Assembly: GCF_001659605.2 (NCBI RefSeq)
Contig: NC_035178.2
Coordinates: forward strand, 10,920,062 to 10,984,061
From: Manihot esculenta
Taxonomy: Eukaryota; Streptophyta; Magnoliopsida; Malpighiales; Euphorbiaceae
Direction of reading: 5' to 3'
DNA: 64,000 bases
Part shown: one piece after another, positions 1 to 10,938 of the stretch
Layout: each line of letters opens with the position of its first letter
Numbering within the stretch: position 1 is the stretch's first letter
Notes under the pieces: generated by a model
The model's database searches: none
Told to the model about the DNA's origin: nothing
The model's input: the letters and a program-made list of their open reading frames with translations, nothing else
Translations under genes and position numbers: made by a program

Positions 1-1630
1 AGGTGATATTAGAGTCTGATTCAGAAGGAGTAAAATTAAAGGCCAATTTCGAAAGGGACAAAATTTTTAGCTTGGTTCATAAGGTACAAAGTAAAAAATT
101 AGTTCCGAAAGGATAAGGTCAAAAGCTTAAAACGTATCAGTGGTGTAGTATATACAATATTTGTATATAGGTATTATTATTGAGAAAAATAGAAAAAATT
201 TAAAAGATGACACTCCAAATTGATGTATGGAAAGAACAGTAATAGAGAAATGTCAGTTCCAAAGTGAAGTGGAGTTACCAAGAGAGCTATTGTTGAGAGA
301 AGGGTGATGTTTACTATGGACAATGGAGCACAAGTTGAGAAAAATGATGGCAACAAAGAGCATTTAGGCTAACATACAGAAAGGACTAATATTAATCATG
401 TAGATAAAACATGCGAAAGGTTCAATTTTAGCGTGCATGTCAATGGACGTATGAAAAGGATGCAATAAGGGTATTTCTAGAAAAAAGAATGTGCCAACAA
501 TGGAGATCTCAATATAGTTGAAAATGGGAGAATTGTTAGGTGGATCCCTTCATTATGGAGAGCCCACAATCATATGAAAGTGCATAAATGTAGAAAAGAA
601 AACAAAAGTAGATTGGAAATTAAACGACTATTGAATGAAGGTTCTTGAACCTTCATTCAATGGCTCATTTAATGGACATTAAATGAAAGTCATTCCCTTG
701 CTTATAACTAGGCAAGAGATGAAGTCTCACAACACACCAAGAGAAAGGCACATGGCAAGGAGGTGAGATCCAAAGCCAAGGAAAAATTTCCCTTTTGAGT
801 TTACGGTGCGGCTGAGTTGAGTTAAGGGGATCTTTTTGTAATTTTATTTTTTCATGTTTAGAGAAGTATTTGCTTTAATGAGGGTGGCTTAAACATCGAG
901 AATGCAAGAGTCATAACATTTTCTCTAGAAAAACTGAAGAATTATTTACTTTCATAGAATTGCTTGAACATCGAGTATATGATAATAAAATTTACTCTCG
1001 ATATTATTGAATGAAAATTATTCAAAGTAGTTATTATAGCGAAATAAATATTTTATTGTTATATGCAGACATAAACAAGTGCTTAGCCAACTACATTAAA
1101 ATTGTGCATTTTTTATTTTTCTATTAATAATATTTATTTTTGAGCCAATCGGTATTTTCCACAAAGTACTCAATAATTTGCCATGAATTTGAATTTAACT
1201 AAATATTTTTCACTTAAAATAATTATAAATTTTATGCAATCTTTGAGTGAAAAGATAAAAATTAATCTTAAAATTATCCTTAATGTATTCCTTTGACTCA
1301 ATTTCTCTGTAAAAAATAACTTATATTTTGAAAATAATTTTTATTAATTTTTTTTAAAAAAATTATTTATTATTTAATTTTAATTTAAAAATAAATATAT
1401 TAATAATTTATATATAAAAATTTTAATAAAATTCTTAAAATACGGAAAAAAAACTACCTTCAAAATAATTTAATTTTTTTAATCATAAAAATACTTTTTA
1501 TTAATTAATTTTTTTAAATATCTCTCAATATTAAAAAGTATAAAAAATATTTTATAAAATAATACTTTCCATCAAACCAACGGATACTTGGTTTACAGCC
1601 ATCAACGAATATATGGTGTATTCCTTTGTC
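1..1630. other. AT-rich intergenic DNA, no gene seen
   Basis: No reading frame of convincing length or composition is present on either strand. About 1300-1600 is strongly A/T-rich. The part before 1100 has more balanced composition and could be old transposon DNA, but no coding motif is recognisable. The one clear structure is a perfect inverted repeat at 631-660, listed separately. Confidence 0.6.
631..660. repeat. perfect 14-bp inverted repeat (short hairpin)
   Basis: The arm TTGAATGAAGGTTC (631-644) is followed by two bases and its exact reverse complement (647-660). No T-run or gene end adjoins it, so a terminator role is not indicated. It could be an isolated hairpin or the end of an eroded element. 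Confidence 0.7.
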
Positions 1631-2087
1631 TAGGGTGACCATTCGGTTGGTTCGATTCAAAATCGAACCGAATCGAATAAATCAAAAACCGAAATTTTAG
1701 TATTTATAAAAACCAAACCGAACTGATTTTGGTCAGAAATCGAATCGAACCGGTCTGATTCGGTTCGATTCGGTTCGGTTTGATCGGTTTCGATTTTTAA
1801 TAATTTTTTTATACTTTATTTTTAATATTTTAAAATTTAATTAAAATATTTTAATGTTAATATGATTTAATTTCTCTATATTATTAAAAAAATATATTAT
1901 TATTACTAATCGGTTCCGTTCGGTTTTTTCGATTTTTTTCTGATCAAAATCGAACCGAATCGAAATTACCGAAATTTCTGAAATTAAAAACCGAACTGAA
2001 CCGAAATATATAAAAAACCGAATTAAATTTTTAAATCAATTCGATTCGATCGATTTTTTCGATGTGAATCGAATACTGCTTACTCCT
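1631..2087. mobile_element. hAT-like MITE (CGGTTCGGTT type)
   Basis: A 457-bp non-coding block starts with TAGGGTGACCATTCGG and ends with a degenerate inverted copy. It is packed with GGTTCGGTTCGATTCGG motifs at the left and their reverse complements at the right, so the whole block can fold back. The flanks CCTTTGTC (1623-1630) and CCTTTGCC (2088-2095) match at 7 of 8 bases, as expected for the 8-bp target duplication of hAT elements. TAGGG-type ends with CGGTTCGGTT filling are a common plant hAT MITE design. There is no transposase, so the element is non-autonomous, and the degenerate ends suggest an old insertion. Confidence 0.7.
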
Positions 2088-2528
2088 CCTTTGCCTTTGT
2101 CGGGATAAATTGCAAGAGGACCCTAAAAGACTAGAATTTGCTGGGGAGAGCATCAGCCTAAACCCCTCGGCTTTATTTTTCACGGGAGATATGCCGAGCA
2201 TTGCTATGGGCCACTGATCCAATATAAAGGACATATTCCATTGTAATTCCAACACTGCATGTACTAAATTATAAAACAAGTCATACCTTTTTCAAATTAA
2301 ACGCCAAAATTAAAATTTATTATGAATCTATAAGTTATTACTGAATCATAAATTGAAATATAAAAAATATTGGGTATGGAAAAAAAAAAGCCACTTACAG
2401 ACTGAGTATCACCTGCAAGAAAGAAGAAAGGAATGGGTTTTGGTATGGTTTAAGCTTTTACATAAAGAGAACGTCGGTGAGAAGAGAATGAAGCAAATGG
2501 GTCACAATCAGTTCTTTGGAGTCAGAAA

Positions 2529-2547
2529 GAGAGAGAGAGAGAGAGAG
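2529..2547. repeat. (GA)n microsatellite
   Basis: About nine and a half uninterrupted GA units. The short open frames crossing it (2353-2592 plus, 2508-2696 minus) have no family resemblance and are not called as genes. Confidence 0.9.
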
Positions 2548-2825
2548 CAACTTGTGATCTGCATCACGACTATAGCAAATGGAGGGCTGTGAGAGACGAG
2601 GAAATGGGGTTTGAGCTTCCTGTGCAGCAAGAAGAAAGATGGTGAAGGAGCTACCATCGCTAATGGAACCAGATAGGTATATAGATGGAGGATCAATTTT
2701 GCCCTTTTTCCTCTTTGTTCCCGATTCTTCCTTTCCCCAAATACTCTTCTCTCTTTTTTGTTTTTTGTTTTTTTTTTTTAAATTAATCTCGCAGGTGACT
2801 TATGGGAGAGGAACTTAAGCGATTC

Positions 2826-2975
2826 TTATTATTAAGAAACCAAATAATTGAGAAATGGAAATTAAAATGTTAACAAATTTCTAAATATATAAAAAAAAAT
2901 ACTTACACAGTTATTATTAAGAAACCAAATAATTGAGAAATGGAAATTAAAATGTAAACAAATTTCTAAATATAT
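2826..2975. repeat. tandem duplication, 65-bp unit with 85-bp spacing
   Basis: The segment starting TTATTATTAAGAAACC at 2826-2890 is repeated almost exactly at 2911-2975. The same AAACCAAATAATTGA-type sequence occurs near 52735 in the 3' flank of a B3 copy. This stretch is therefore eroded B3-unit flank that has duplicated locally. Confidence 0.8.
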
Positions 2976-3061
2976 ATCCTACGAGTAATAATAATCTTCT
3001 ACACATTCTATGTTAGACTTCAAAATCTCTTTCAAGCACAGAAAAATTAAATATTTTCTTA
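2976..3061 (-). pseudogene. relic of a B3-unit 3' end
   Basis: The sequence carries the signature of the last codons and 3' flank of the B3 genes in this window: TAATAATAATCT, then a TTAGACTTC-like stop region, then CTCTTTCAAGCACAGAAAAAT and ATATTTTCTT. Homology ends after about 85 bp, so the remainder of the copy has been deleted. It is non-functional and useful only as evidence that the array once extended further left. Confidence 0.6.
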
Positions 3062-4094
3062 CAGTTTAATAATTTATTTATTATACATAATTTATTAAAA
3101 TAAATGATTATAAAAAAAATACATACATAATAGAATATAAGAAAAATATATATGAACAATTAAAGTAATATATATTCGTTTTATAATTTTTATCAATTTT
3201 ACTGTTTTACACGTATTAAAAAAATAATTTTTTAATTAGTTTTTTTATTATATTTATTTTAAAAAGATTAAGTTTTATTAAATTAAGAGGTATTTTTTTT
3301 GAAAATAAAATAAAATAAATTAGAATTATTATTATCAATTTATATGTTATTATAGAGTAAAGGAAAGTGGTCAATAATTTTAGAATAATTATAAAAAAAA
3401 ATAAATAAAAATTTATGAAACAAAAAGAATACTTATTAAAAAGCTTAAATATAATAAATGTAAATATAAGTACAAAACGTGTAACACATTCGTTTAAAAC
3501 TATATTACTATAATTAATTTTTTTTTTTAGTTAAGTTACAAAAATCTATTTGATTTTTCTAAAAGAGTCATACGTTGTAAAACTAAAAGCCTAATATCAT
3601 TCAATATTAGATTTTAAAAATGATAAATTTATTAAAAATAAAAATTTTGTTAAATAAATAAATAAAAAGGTTAAAAAGAAATTCAAGTAACATTTTCATT
3701 TATTGTATGAAATTGATTAATTTAATAAATAAATAAATATTTGACATGTGTAGCTGCCCTATCACCTAAGTATTATGACACTAATTTTGACATATACTAA
3801 TAAGAGAAGCATCCAATCTCCATAGTATTGGCTACTAGCCACTTCTATTGCAGAGTTGTTGTTTAATATACGGAACCTAATAATTTTTAACTTAATTCTC
3901 TTAAAAGAAAGATTGGGGACATAACTAAATATATTCTAATAAATGATAATATATTTAGTCATAATTAATGCATCTTAATAAATCTCTCAAATTTTACTCT
4001 CCTTATTCTCATTTCAAAAAAACAAAAGAAAAAAATATTAATATATCATACTAATAATAATCTACTAAATATTCATAATAAATCAACTAAATAT
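3062..4094. other. AT-rich spacer with partial copy of the 28.1-28.3 kb segment
   Basis: No gene is supported. From about 3717 to 3925 the sequence follows 28107-28320 closely (shared GACATGTGTAGCTGCCC-like and TATTGGCTACTAGCCACTTC strings), so it is a partial copy of the spacer that holds an exon remnant there. The match ends around the GAAAGATTGGGG string and most of the exon is absent here. The last 100 bp before 4095 resemble the 3' flank of the B3 gene at 52949, not that of the copies at 31.0 or 55.5 kb. Confidence 0.55.
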
Positions 4095-4877
4095 TCATGG
4101 ATAGACTTCAGAAGCTCTCTCAATCACAGCAAAATTGAATATTTTCTTTGTAGAATCCCAATAAATCCCAATCAAATCTCCTTCAACCAAGTTTCTTCTC
4201 TTCACAAAATTGTTCAGCCACCCTTTGTTGAAGATGTAACTCTTTGATGTATGCCAATACTTTAAAACCAGATTCAGCCCGGTGTTTGTATCACAATCCC
4301 AGAAGCAAAATTCAGCACCTTCTCCCCTGATCTTCTCAACAATTTCACTGCCCATAAATGGAAAAATATGATTCTTGACTAAAGCTGATGCCACCAACAG
4401 TCTGCAATGATTACCAAGATCACTACCAGTTAGCCTCTTCTTAATCTTCCATGGATCATAAAGCACCAGTTTGGTCCAAACAGGATGCTTCAGCCTCATC
4501 TTTCTCTCCTCTTCAGGACTGTAAATCCTCTCGTTTGCCGTATCTCGAGCCAACGTTTTCAATTCTGAGGACTCTTTGGATACTCCATCAGGTTCCTTTC
4601 TTGTTGCAGAAGCATCATGATCAGCGACCAAAGTTTCATCGAACAGTTTTAGTTTAGTTTAAACTTCCTCCTTTGCTGGCCGAGTTGAAACAACGATAGA
4701 ACTGTGAAAGAAGGATGATAAACTTATTGGGGTGGTTCTAGGTTTCTTGATCATGCTTGGAAACCCGCAATGAAGGGTTAACTCGGTGGAAACAACATTG
4801 TTTTCTTGAACATCGATGATGTAACGGTGATTCCACTTTTTGTCAGATTGGTTGGCTGCGAAAAGTTGATCTTTCAT
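4095..4877 (-). pseudogene. B3-domain (DUF313-type) gene copy 1, one premature stop
   Basis: This is a single-exon copy of the local B3 family, which are plant-specific DNA-binding proteins expected in the nucleus. The frame opens at ATG 4877 (MKDQLFAANQ) and is broken by a TAA at 4656-4658. The intact relatives read Val-Ser-Thr here; two base changes turn the Ser codon into a stop. After the stop the same frame continues to 4095 through a complete-looking B3 domain (WTKLVLYDPWKIKKRL, LTGSDLG, FCFWDCDT, RRNLVEGDLIGIYWD). The usual upstream start (MEKLDYF) is missing because of an 11-bp deletion at about 4912, shared with the copy at 55519-56301. Either a short N-terminal peptide or, with internal initiation, a B3-only fragment could be made; I call it a pseudogene. 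Confidence 0.8.
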
Positions 4878-5585
4878 GGATACTTGAGCACTGAAAACAT
4901 GGAAATAATCTAGTCGAAGTCTTGTTTCGAAGATTGGAATGTAGAGTGGTACCGATTAATATGTATAAATAGAGAGAGACAGACTGTCAGGAGAAGGAAA
5001 ACCTTCAACAAAAGGGATTTCAGGTCCAAATAGGATTCTGATTTCTATGCTTCAGTCTCCTCTTCCGAATCGAAAAATGAAAATTTTTCGCCATCATGTA
5101 TGTATAAATGGGGGTAATGTTGTCATTTTACTTTCTAATAAAGTTATATGGATTATATACAAGCTGAAGGAAAGAGAGATTAATTTCCCGCCAAGGCTAA
5201 CACACAGAAGTACAACACATCCAAAACGAACAGCAGCAACTTATCCAAATTAACGCACAGCTTCAATAACTCAACATTCTTACTCCACTCTCTTGTTGGG
5301 AAAAAAAAAGTTGAGGAATGTAAGAAAATAATTTTATTGAATGAAATAAAATCCATGGCTAAGTTCGTGGCAGATATTTTATATTTTTAGCATATAAACT
5401 GTAGTTTAGTTCCTTTAATTTAATTAAATATAAAGTTTACTCCTATTTTTTAAAATTCTAATATTGAATCTTGATATTTAAAAAAAATATATAATTCAGT
5501 TTCTACGATCAAGATCAAAATTAACTTGCTATTAAATATATTCTAATATGTATTATCATCTAAAACAATAAAATCTCTTGGATTT
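4878..5585. promoter_or_regulatory. upstream region of B3 copy 1
   Basis: This is the B3 5' flank that recurs before the copies at 10.9, 18.2, 31.8, 48.3 and 56.3 kb. A TATA-like TATTTATA (minus strand, 4964-4971) lies about 87 bp before the ATG and is followed by an AGAGAGAGAC-type tract. The small open frame at 5047-5253 is not conserved as protein between copies. The far end (5300-5585) is AT-rich and abuts the copia LTR. Confidence 0.45.
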
Positions 5586-5634
5586 AATCAGGTTATTACA
5601 CCGGTCATCAGGGTATGCACTGTCCACAAAGTGG

Positions 5635-5770
5635 TCTGACCATTTACTTATCTAGTCATTTTATTGACTGCTTGGTCGTTAGTCCGACCATTTACTTATC
5701 AGGTCGTCCCTTCGACTGCTTGGTCATTGGTCCGACCATTTGCTTGTCAGGTCGTCCCACTGACTCCATT
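5635..5770. repeat. 48-bp tandem repeats inside the copia LTR
   Basis: Units start at 5635, 5683 and 5731 and share GACCATTTACTTATC..GTC..GACTGCTTGGTC. Equivalent diverged arrays occur at about 26155-26335, 32365-32500, 51170-51320 and 57065-57200. Because 48 is divisible by three they create repetitive open frames, which explains the Cys/Leu-rich ORFs here. Confidence 0.75.
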
Positions 5771-6087
5771 TGCTTATCACGTCAGACTGGTCATCATTAT
5801 GTCATTCACTAAGTCGCCAGATCGTCCAGGTTTACACCACGTCTCAGATTGTCTTCTCTAGTCGTTTGGGCCAGGTTGTATCTTTTTCTTTGGATGGTCA
5901 TCTTACCTTACCACCTGTTTGTCATGATGAACTATTAGGTCGACCAGATGGTCGTATCGTTGAACAAGTACTCGGCCTCGTCTTGCTTGACCACCTGGTC
6001 GTCATCATTAACTATTATGTTGGCCAGGTGGTCATCTCGTTAAATATGTACTCGGCCTTACTTTAGGTCGTTGCTTCAGGTGGTTGC

Positions 6088-6639
6088 TGTGATATTCAGC
6101 TGCTTGATGTGGGAAAACATCCCTCATCGGCAAATTACTAATTCAATTGGTAATATATAAAGTCTGGTTTAATACTACTAAATAACTTGGATTAACTATT
6201 TTGGATCAAGTGAAAAGTAGGTCCAAAAAGTTATTTAAGTCAGTTTGGGCCGGACTGTTTCAATTTATATCAAAGCCACCCTGGGTCAGAAAAATTGTGC
6301 AGAGCTAGTAGAACTCCAAGGAAATGGCTACCCATGTGAGACGAGGTGGAGCCACCCGAGGTACTAGCGAATCACAATACCCGAGAGTTTAGTCCTGACT
6401 TAGCAATCGAATTTGATTCAGTATTCAGTTGCGACGAGGACGTTGCAAATTTAGTAGGGAAGAGTGTAATATTCAGCTGCTTGATGTGGGAAAACATCCC
6501 ACATCGGCAAATTACCAATTCAATTGGTAATATATAAATCGTGGTTTAATACTACTAAGTAACTTGGATTAACCATTTTGAGCCAAGTGGAAAAGTGGTC
6601 TTAAAAGTTATTTGGATCAGTTTGGACTAAGCTGTTTCA
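6088..6639 (+). mobile_element. TRIM retrotransposon (block A)
   Basis: A miniature LTR element of 552 bp. The 5' repeat at 6088-6262 begins TGTGATATTCAGCTGC and ends TGTTTCA. A tRNA-Met-like primer site follows (ATATCAAAGCC). About 200 bp of non-coding interior leads to a purine tract (GTAGGGAAGAG, 6464-6474) and the 3' repeat at 6475-6639. Both repeats carry CATCCCxCATCGG, a string common in plant TRIM ends. Flanks GTTGC (6083-6087) and GTTAC (6640-6644) are the 5-bp target duplication with one mutation. It has no coding capacity and relies on enzymes of other elements. Confidence 0.85.
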
Positions 6640-6694
6640 GTTACCTTGATAGACAAATGTTCGGCCTGGTGGTGGTCGATTGTATCCTTCTACA

Positions 6695-8670
6695 TCCCCC
6701 CTCCCCGCAAAATATAGTTGGGAGAGACACCAGAGATAACTTGGAGTAAAATTGTTGATTTGGGAGAGACACCAGAGATAACTTGGAGTAAAATTGTTGA
6801 TGTAACTCAGTAGATAAAGGCTTAGTAAATGGGTCCACTATCTGGTATTGACTTAACACATGAAGTAATCATAAAACCTTTCTGGAGCTATTCTCGCACA
6901 ATATAACAGTCAATATCAATATGTTTAGTCTTGTCATGGAAAACCAGTTTAGCTGTAATTTGTATAGTCGCCTTGTTATCACAATAAAGCTGGACTGGAT
7001 AACTAACCGGAACCTACAAGTTTCGTACACTGTTGCAGACATGACTCTATACTATGCTTCAGTAGAGGATTTGAAAACAATAGTTTGCTTTTTTTTGTTT
7101 TTCAGAAAATCATTAAAGAACCAAGAAAGATCCCAAACTCTGTTAAATATTTTTGAGAAAAACAACAAAATGCCCAATTTGAGTCACAATAAGCAGTAAT
7201 CCGAAAATCACAACTAATAGAAAAATAAATACCAATATTAACAGTACCCTTTATATATTGTAAAACATGCATGGCTGCTTTCCAATGAGGTTTTTTAGGG
7301 GTAGCCATAAAATAGCTTAGATGTTGCACAATATGGCTAATGTCCGGCCTGGTTAGATTAACATATAAAAGTCTCCGAATAAGCCTTCTGTAACAGTCTA
7401 GTTGAGTAAGAGGCTCACTGACCTCTGGTGATAAATGTAAACCTTTAGACAGAGAAAATAAAGTAGGTTTGCAATTTAACATACCAACATCAGTCAACAA
7501 GTCAGTAATAATTTTTTTTTTAACTTAGAATAGTGGCCTGATCAGACCGAGCTATTTCAAGCCCAAGAAAATATTTAAGCTGATTTAGATCTTTAATTGT
7601 AAACTTATTATGCAAAGCAGTTTTAACAATAGTAATATCATCAAGAGAGGTGCCCGTTACAATCACATCATCAATATATATTAAGAGTGCCATAAACGAG
7701 TGTCCTGGTTGCTTAACAAACAGACAATGATCATGGAAAGATTGTTTAAATCACAATGATTTGAGGAAACTAGTGAACTCAATATTTCATTGTCTGAAGG
7801 CCTATTTTAGACCATAGAGACTTTTTAAGCAAACAAACCTAGCCGGGTAAGGTTTTATGATACTTTTGAGAAGGTAATATGTAAATTTCTTCATTTAAAT
7901 TTCAATATAGAAAAGCATTATTAATATCGAGTTGATAAATAGCCCATTCTTTTGGAATGACTAAAGCAATTAAGATCCTAATAGTTGTTAGTTTTGCAAC
8001 AGGGGATAACCTGTGCTTAAAATCTAAAACCTCAATTTGATTGTAGCCCTTAGCTACTAGACAAGTCGTAAACCTCTCTATCTCTCCAGTAGGTTTATAA
8101 TTTACTCTATAAATCTATTTATTCTCAATGGTCTTCTTCCCTTTAGGCAAGTCTGTAAGAAATGTATGATTCTTCCCTAAAACCGTCACTTCTTGCTGCA
8201 TAGTAGCAATCCACTGAGTATCAAGAGAAGCTTGAGTATATATAGTAGGCTCATTACCAACTGTTATATTATGGACAAAGGACTGATAGTGTGACTCAAA
8301 GCACAACTCGAAAACAGACTAGGTTGAGCTAGAAGCAAAACTAACGAAGTCTTGCAACCAAGCTGGTTTACGTGCAACTCTAGTGGACCTTCTTAATTCA
8401 ATATGAGAGGGAAATATACCTGAATTGATATGGTCGGACTGGTCAAATATGGAGTAACCTTAATTGACCTGGTCAGACTGGTTAGAAATGGAGCGATCTG
8501 AATTGATATGGTTGGACTGGTTGGACACGAAATTACCTAAACAAACCTAGTCGGATTGATCGGACATGGAATGACCTGACCTGTCATGGTTGGACTGGTC
8601 GACCATGAAGTGAGGAATTGAATATAAACGGGCCTTATCTACAATGTCAGGGCAATGGAAATAGAAACCA
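6695..8670 (-). pseudogene. Ty1/copia RT-RNase H remnant (block A)
   Basis: Degenerate 3' half of a copia polyprotein on the minus strand. The longest open piece (7102-7500) includes the RT/RNase H connection typical of copia (LLYVNLTRPDISHIVQHLS, then KAAMHVLQYIKGTVNIG) and an RNase H start (ITAYCDSNWAF). The RT active-site region reads YIDDVIV at about 7665-7685. Frameshifts and stops separate the pieces. At about 8670 similarity to the longer copy (18801-25875) ends abruptly and AT-rich DNA follows. Blocks B and C share this breakpoint, so the truncation happened once, before duplication. Confidence 0.8.
6718..6801. repeat. 42-bp perfect tandem duplication
   Basis: The unit starting TTGGGAGAGACACC (6718-6759) is repeated immediately at 6760-6801. 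The block C equivalent (about 58143-58185) is single, so the duplication is specific to block A and recent. Confidence 0.9.
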
Positions 8671-10470
8671 TTTTACACCCAATAGTGATATATACTGGGT
8701 ATATGCATTTTGACGAAATTGGAAATATTGGATTGATATGAATATTTAATTCAATTTATTTAATTTTTAGTTGGTTTGGAGACGGTAACCATTTTACACC
8801 TAATAGTGATATTTTAGTTAACGATATCTTCTCTTTCTTGTTGTTTTATTTATAATATTAATTATATTTTATATTTATTTTTATTATTAGGAGGTAATAA
8901 ATAATAACTAAATTCAATTATTTTTATTTTAACCCTTTATTTTATTTGTGATATTTTAAAAATAAATTGTAGTTTAGTCCCATGAAATATAACGTTTACT
9001 CATGTTTTTTCTATTATCAGTCTCTACCATTAAAAAAAATATAATTCTGCAATTAGAATTAAAGTTTATTTTTTAAAATTTGAATTTTTTTTATTTTTTT
9101 GTATGAAATTAAAATTTATAATAATTAAAATATTTGATATTATTATTAATTTATTTTAATTTTACCAATAATTTAGATATATCAATTTATAACCCGTCGT
9201 TCTAAATTATTTTTTCTAAAATTTATTCTAATTATTATTTTAGTTAAAGAGTACATAATTAACCGTACAGTTAAAAATATTTTATTTAAAAAACTATTTT
9301 AAAAAAATATTATAAGAATAGAATTTAATTCATCATTAATTTAATATATAGTGCAATTGCAACTATATTGCTAATTATATTTTTTATTTTTTAAATTATA
9401 TTATTAATCATTTATTTTTTAAACTATAATAATATTTAGAATAGATTTAAAACAAATTAGTAGGAAAATTAATTCAAAATTAAATTAATATAGAACAATA
9501 TGCTAATAATAAAACTAAAAAAAATATTATAATAATATTATAAATTTTTAATATTATAAATTTTAATTTTAAATAAAATAATAAAAAAGTCTTAAATTTT
9601 AAAAAAATTATAATTAATCATATAAATTTTTATAAATTATAGATTAAAATGTATTCGGTGGCTGATACCGGTAAACACTAATATAAAAGATGATGGTGGG
9701 TATATTTGATACAACATATGAAGTTAAAGTTTAATTGATAATTAAATTAGTATAGGATAGAATTTTTTTATGATTAACTCTTAATCTATTTTAAAATATA
9801 TTTTTTATCTAAAGTAATAAAATCTCCCAAATTTAATTAAATTTATAATTTAATCCCTTAATTTAAGTAATTAAATAGTATAAGTAATCTGATAATTTTT
9901 AATCGTATGACTAAAATTTTTATTAGTGACCTTTATAGTACCTTCATATATTAATAAATAATAAATTATATTATATAAAAAAATTATGTATCAGGCTATT
10001 ATTTTTAATTATCACAATATAATTTCATTTTATAACTCTAAATATTAATATATTTTATATATTAATATTTAATATATTTTATTATTAATATTTCAATTAA
10101 AAATATTACTGACACTATATGTAGGACTGCATGTAGTAGTCTAATAAAATATAAATTTAATTTTTATAATTTTAAATATTTATATTAATTAATTAAATAA
10201 TTAATATATTTCTTTTACATAAATTATAAACAATTCAGTAATTTACTCTTTGTGCAGTTTTTTTTGTTATAGTACTTTTATAATTAAAAATAATAAAACA
10301 TATAAAATATAATAACTATGCACAATAATTTATTATAAAAATTCTATTATTATAAATAATATTATCAAATTAATATAATATAAATATATTATTATAATAT
10401 ATTAATAATTAAAAAAAATACACTTACAATGTATATTTAAAAAAAATGATAAATAAGATAGGATATTTTT
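8671..10470. repeat. AT-rich duplicated spacer (block A copy)
   Basis: About 1.8 kb of very A/T-rich DNA with no coding signal, beginning with two close copies of CATTTTACACCYAATAGTGATAT (about 8670 and 8785). Nearly the same sequence is found at 35336-37205 and 62292-64000. Origin unknown; it may be an eroded element or old intergenic DNA carried with the unit. Confidence 0.75.
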
Positions 10471-10632
10471 AAGATAGGAAAATAGAAAATAGAAAATCTT
10501 CTTATAAGAAATCAAAAAATTGAGAATATAAATTAAAGTGCAAAAAAAAAAGTTCCTAAATATATCCTAATAAATGATAATATATTAATATATCATACTA
10601 ATAATAATCTACAAAATATTCATAGATAGACG
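10471..10632. other. B3 3' flank (long-N-terminus type)
   Basis: The sequence matches the 3' flank of the intact B3 gene at 28970 (AAAATAGAAAATCTTCTTATAAGAAATC at about 10481-10512 is nearly the same as at 28834-28867). It does not match the flank of the MEKLDYF-type genes. This matters for the hybrid origin of the next gene. Confidence 0.65.
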
Positions 10633-10938
10633 TCAGAAAAGTTGAATATGTTCCCTGTTGAATCCCAGTAAATCCCAAATCCCAATAAGATCTCCTTTAA
10701 CTAAATTATTCAGCCACCCTTTTTTGAAGATGTAACTCTTTGATGTATGCCAGTACTTCAAAGCCACATTCAATTGTGTCTTTGTATCACAATCCCAGAA
10801 GCAAAATTTAGCACCTTCTCCTCTGATCTTCTCAAGGGTTTCACTGCTCATAAATGGCAAAATATGATCCTTGACTAAAGCTTGATCTTTCATGGATTTT
10901 TGAGCACTGAAAACATGGAAATAATCTAGTTTCTCCAT
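10633..10938 (-). pseudogene. B3 gene copy 2, internally deleted hybrid
   Basis: The open frame from ATG 10938 codes for 101 residues. It starts MEKLDYFHVFSAQ, as in the short type, and then jumps at about 10882 directly into the middle of the B3 domain (ALVKDHILPFMSSETLEKIRG). The whole central region and the first part of the B3 domain are missing. The 3' half carries features of the long-type genes (SSETLEKIRG, DTKTQLNVALKYW) while the 5' end and promoter are short-type. The junction lies at AAAGCTTGATC, where the two parental sequences share a few bases. The C-terminus is altered too (GIWDLLGFNREHIQLF). A folded B3 domain is unlikely. Confidence 0.8.

Larger units (their letters stand above)
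5586..6694 (-). mobile_element. truncated copia 3' LTR with a nested TRIM (block A)
   Basis: On the minus strand the LTR begins TGTAGAAGGATAC at 6694, directly after a purine tract (GCGGGGAGGGGGGA, about 6695-6708). This is the expected polypurine tract/3' LTR boundary. It runs to about 5586, where homology to the better preserved 5' LTR of the same family (25876-26685) stops, so the R/U5 end is missing. Positions 5635-5770 hold almost three tandem 48-bp units around CCGACCATTTGCTTATCAGG. The TRIM at 6088-6639 splits the LTR. The LTR points the same way as B3 copy 1 and lies about 0.7 kb upstream of it. Confidence 0.75.

Noticed and set aside
2353..2696. Overlapping small frames around the GA repeat
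   Set aside because: Low-complexity composition, no motif, no duplicate elsewhere in the window.
5635..5770. Regularly spaced repeats that could suggest a CRISPR array
   Set aside because: The units are contiguous 48-bp tandem repeats without unique spacers, in plant LTR DNA.
5615..6066. Cys/Leu-rich frames (also at 26076, 32344, 49071, 51162 and 57040)
   Set aside because: Produced by 48-bp tandem repeats in the copia LTR; a repeat unit divisible by three keeps frames open by chance.
6346..6537. 63-codon frame similar in three blocks (33062 and 57771)
   Set aside because: It is the non-coding interior and 3' repeat of the TRIM. Similarity reflects duplication, and its end lies in the LTR.
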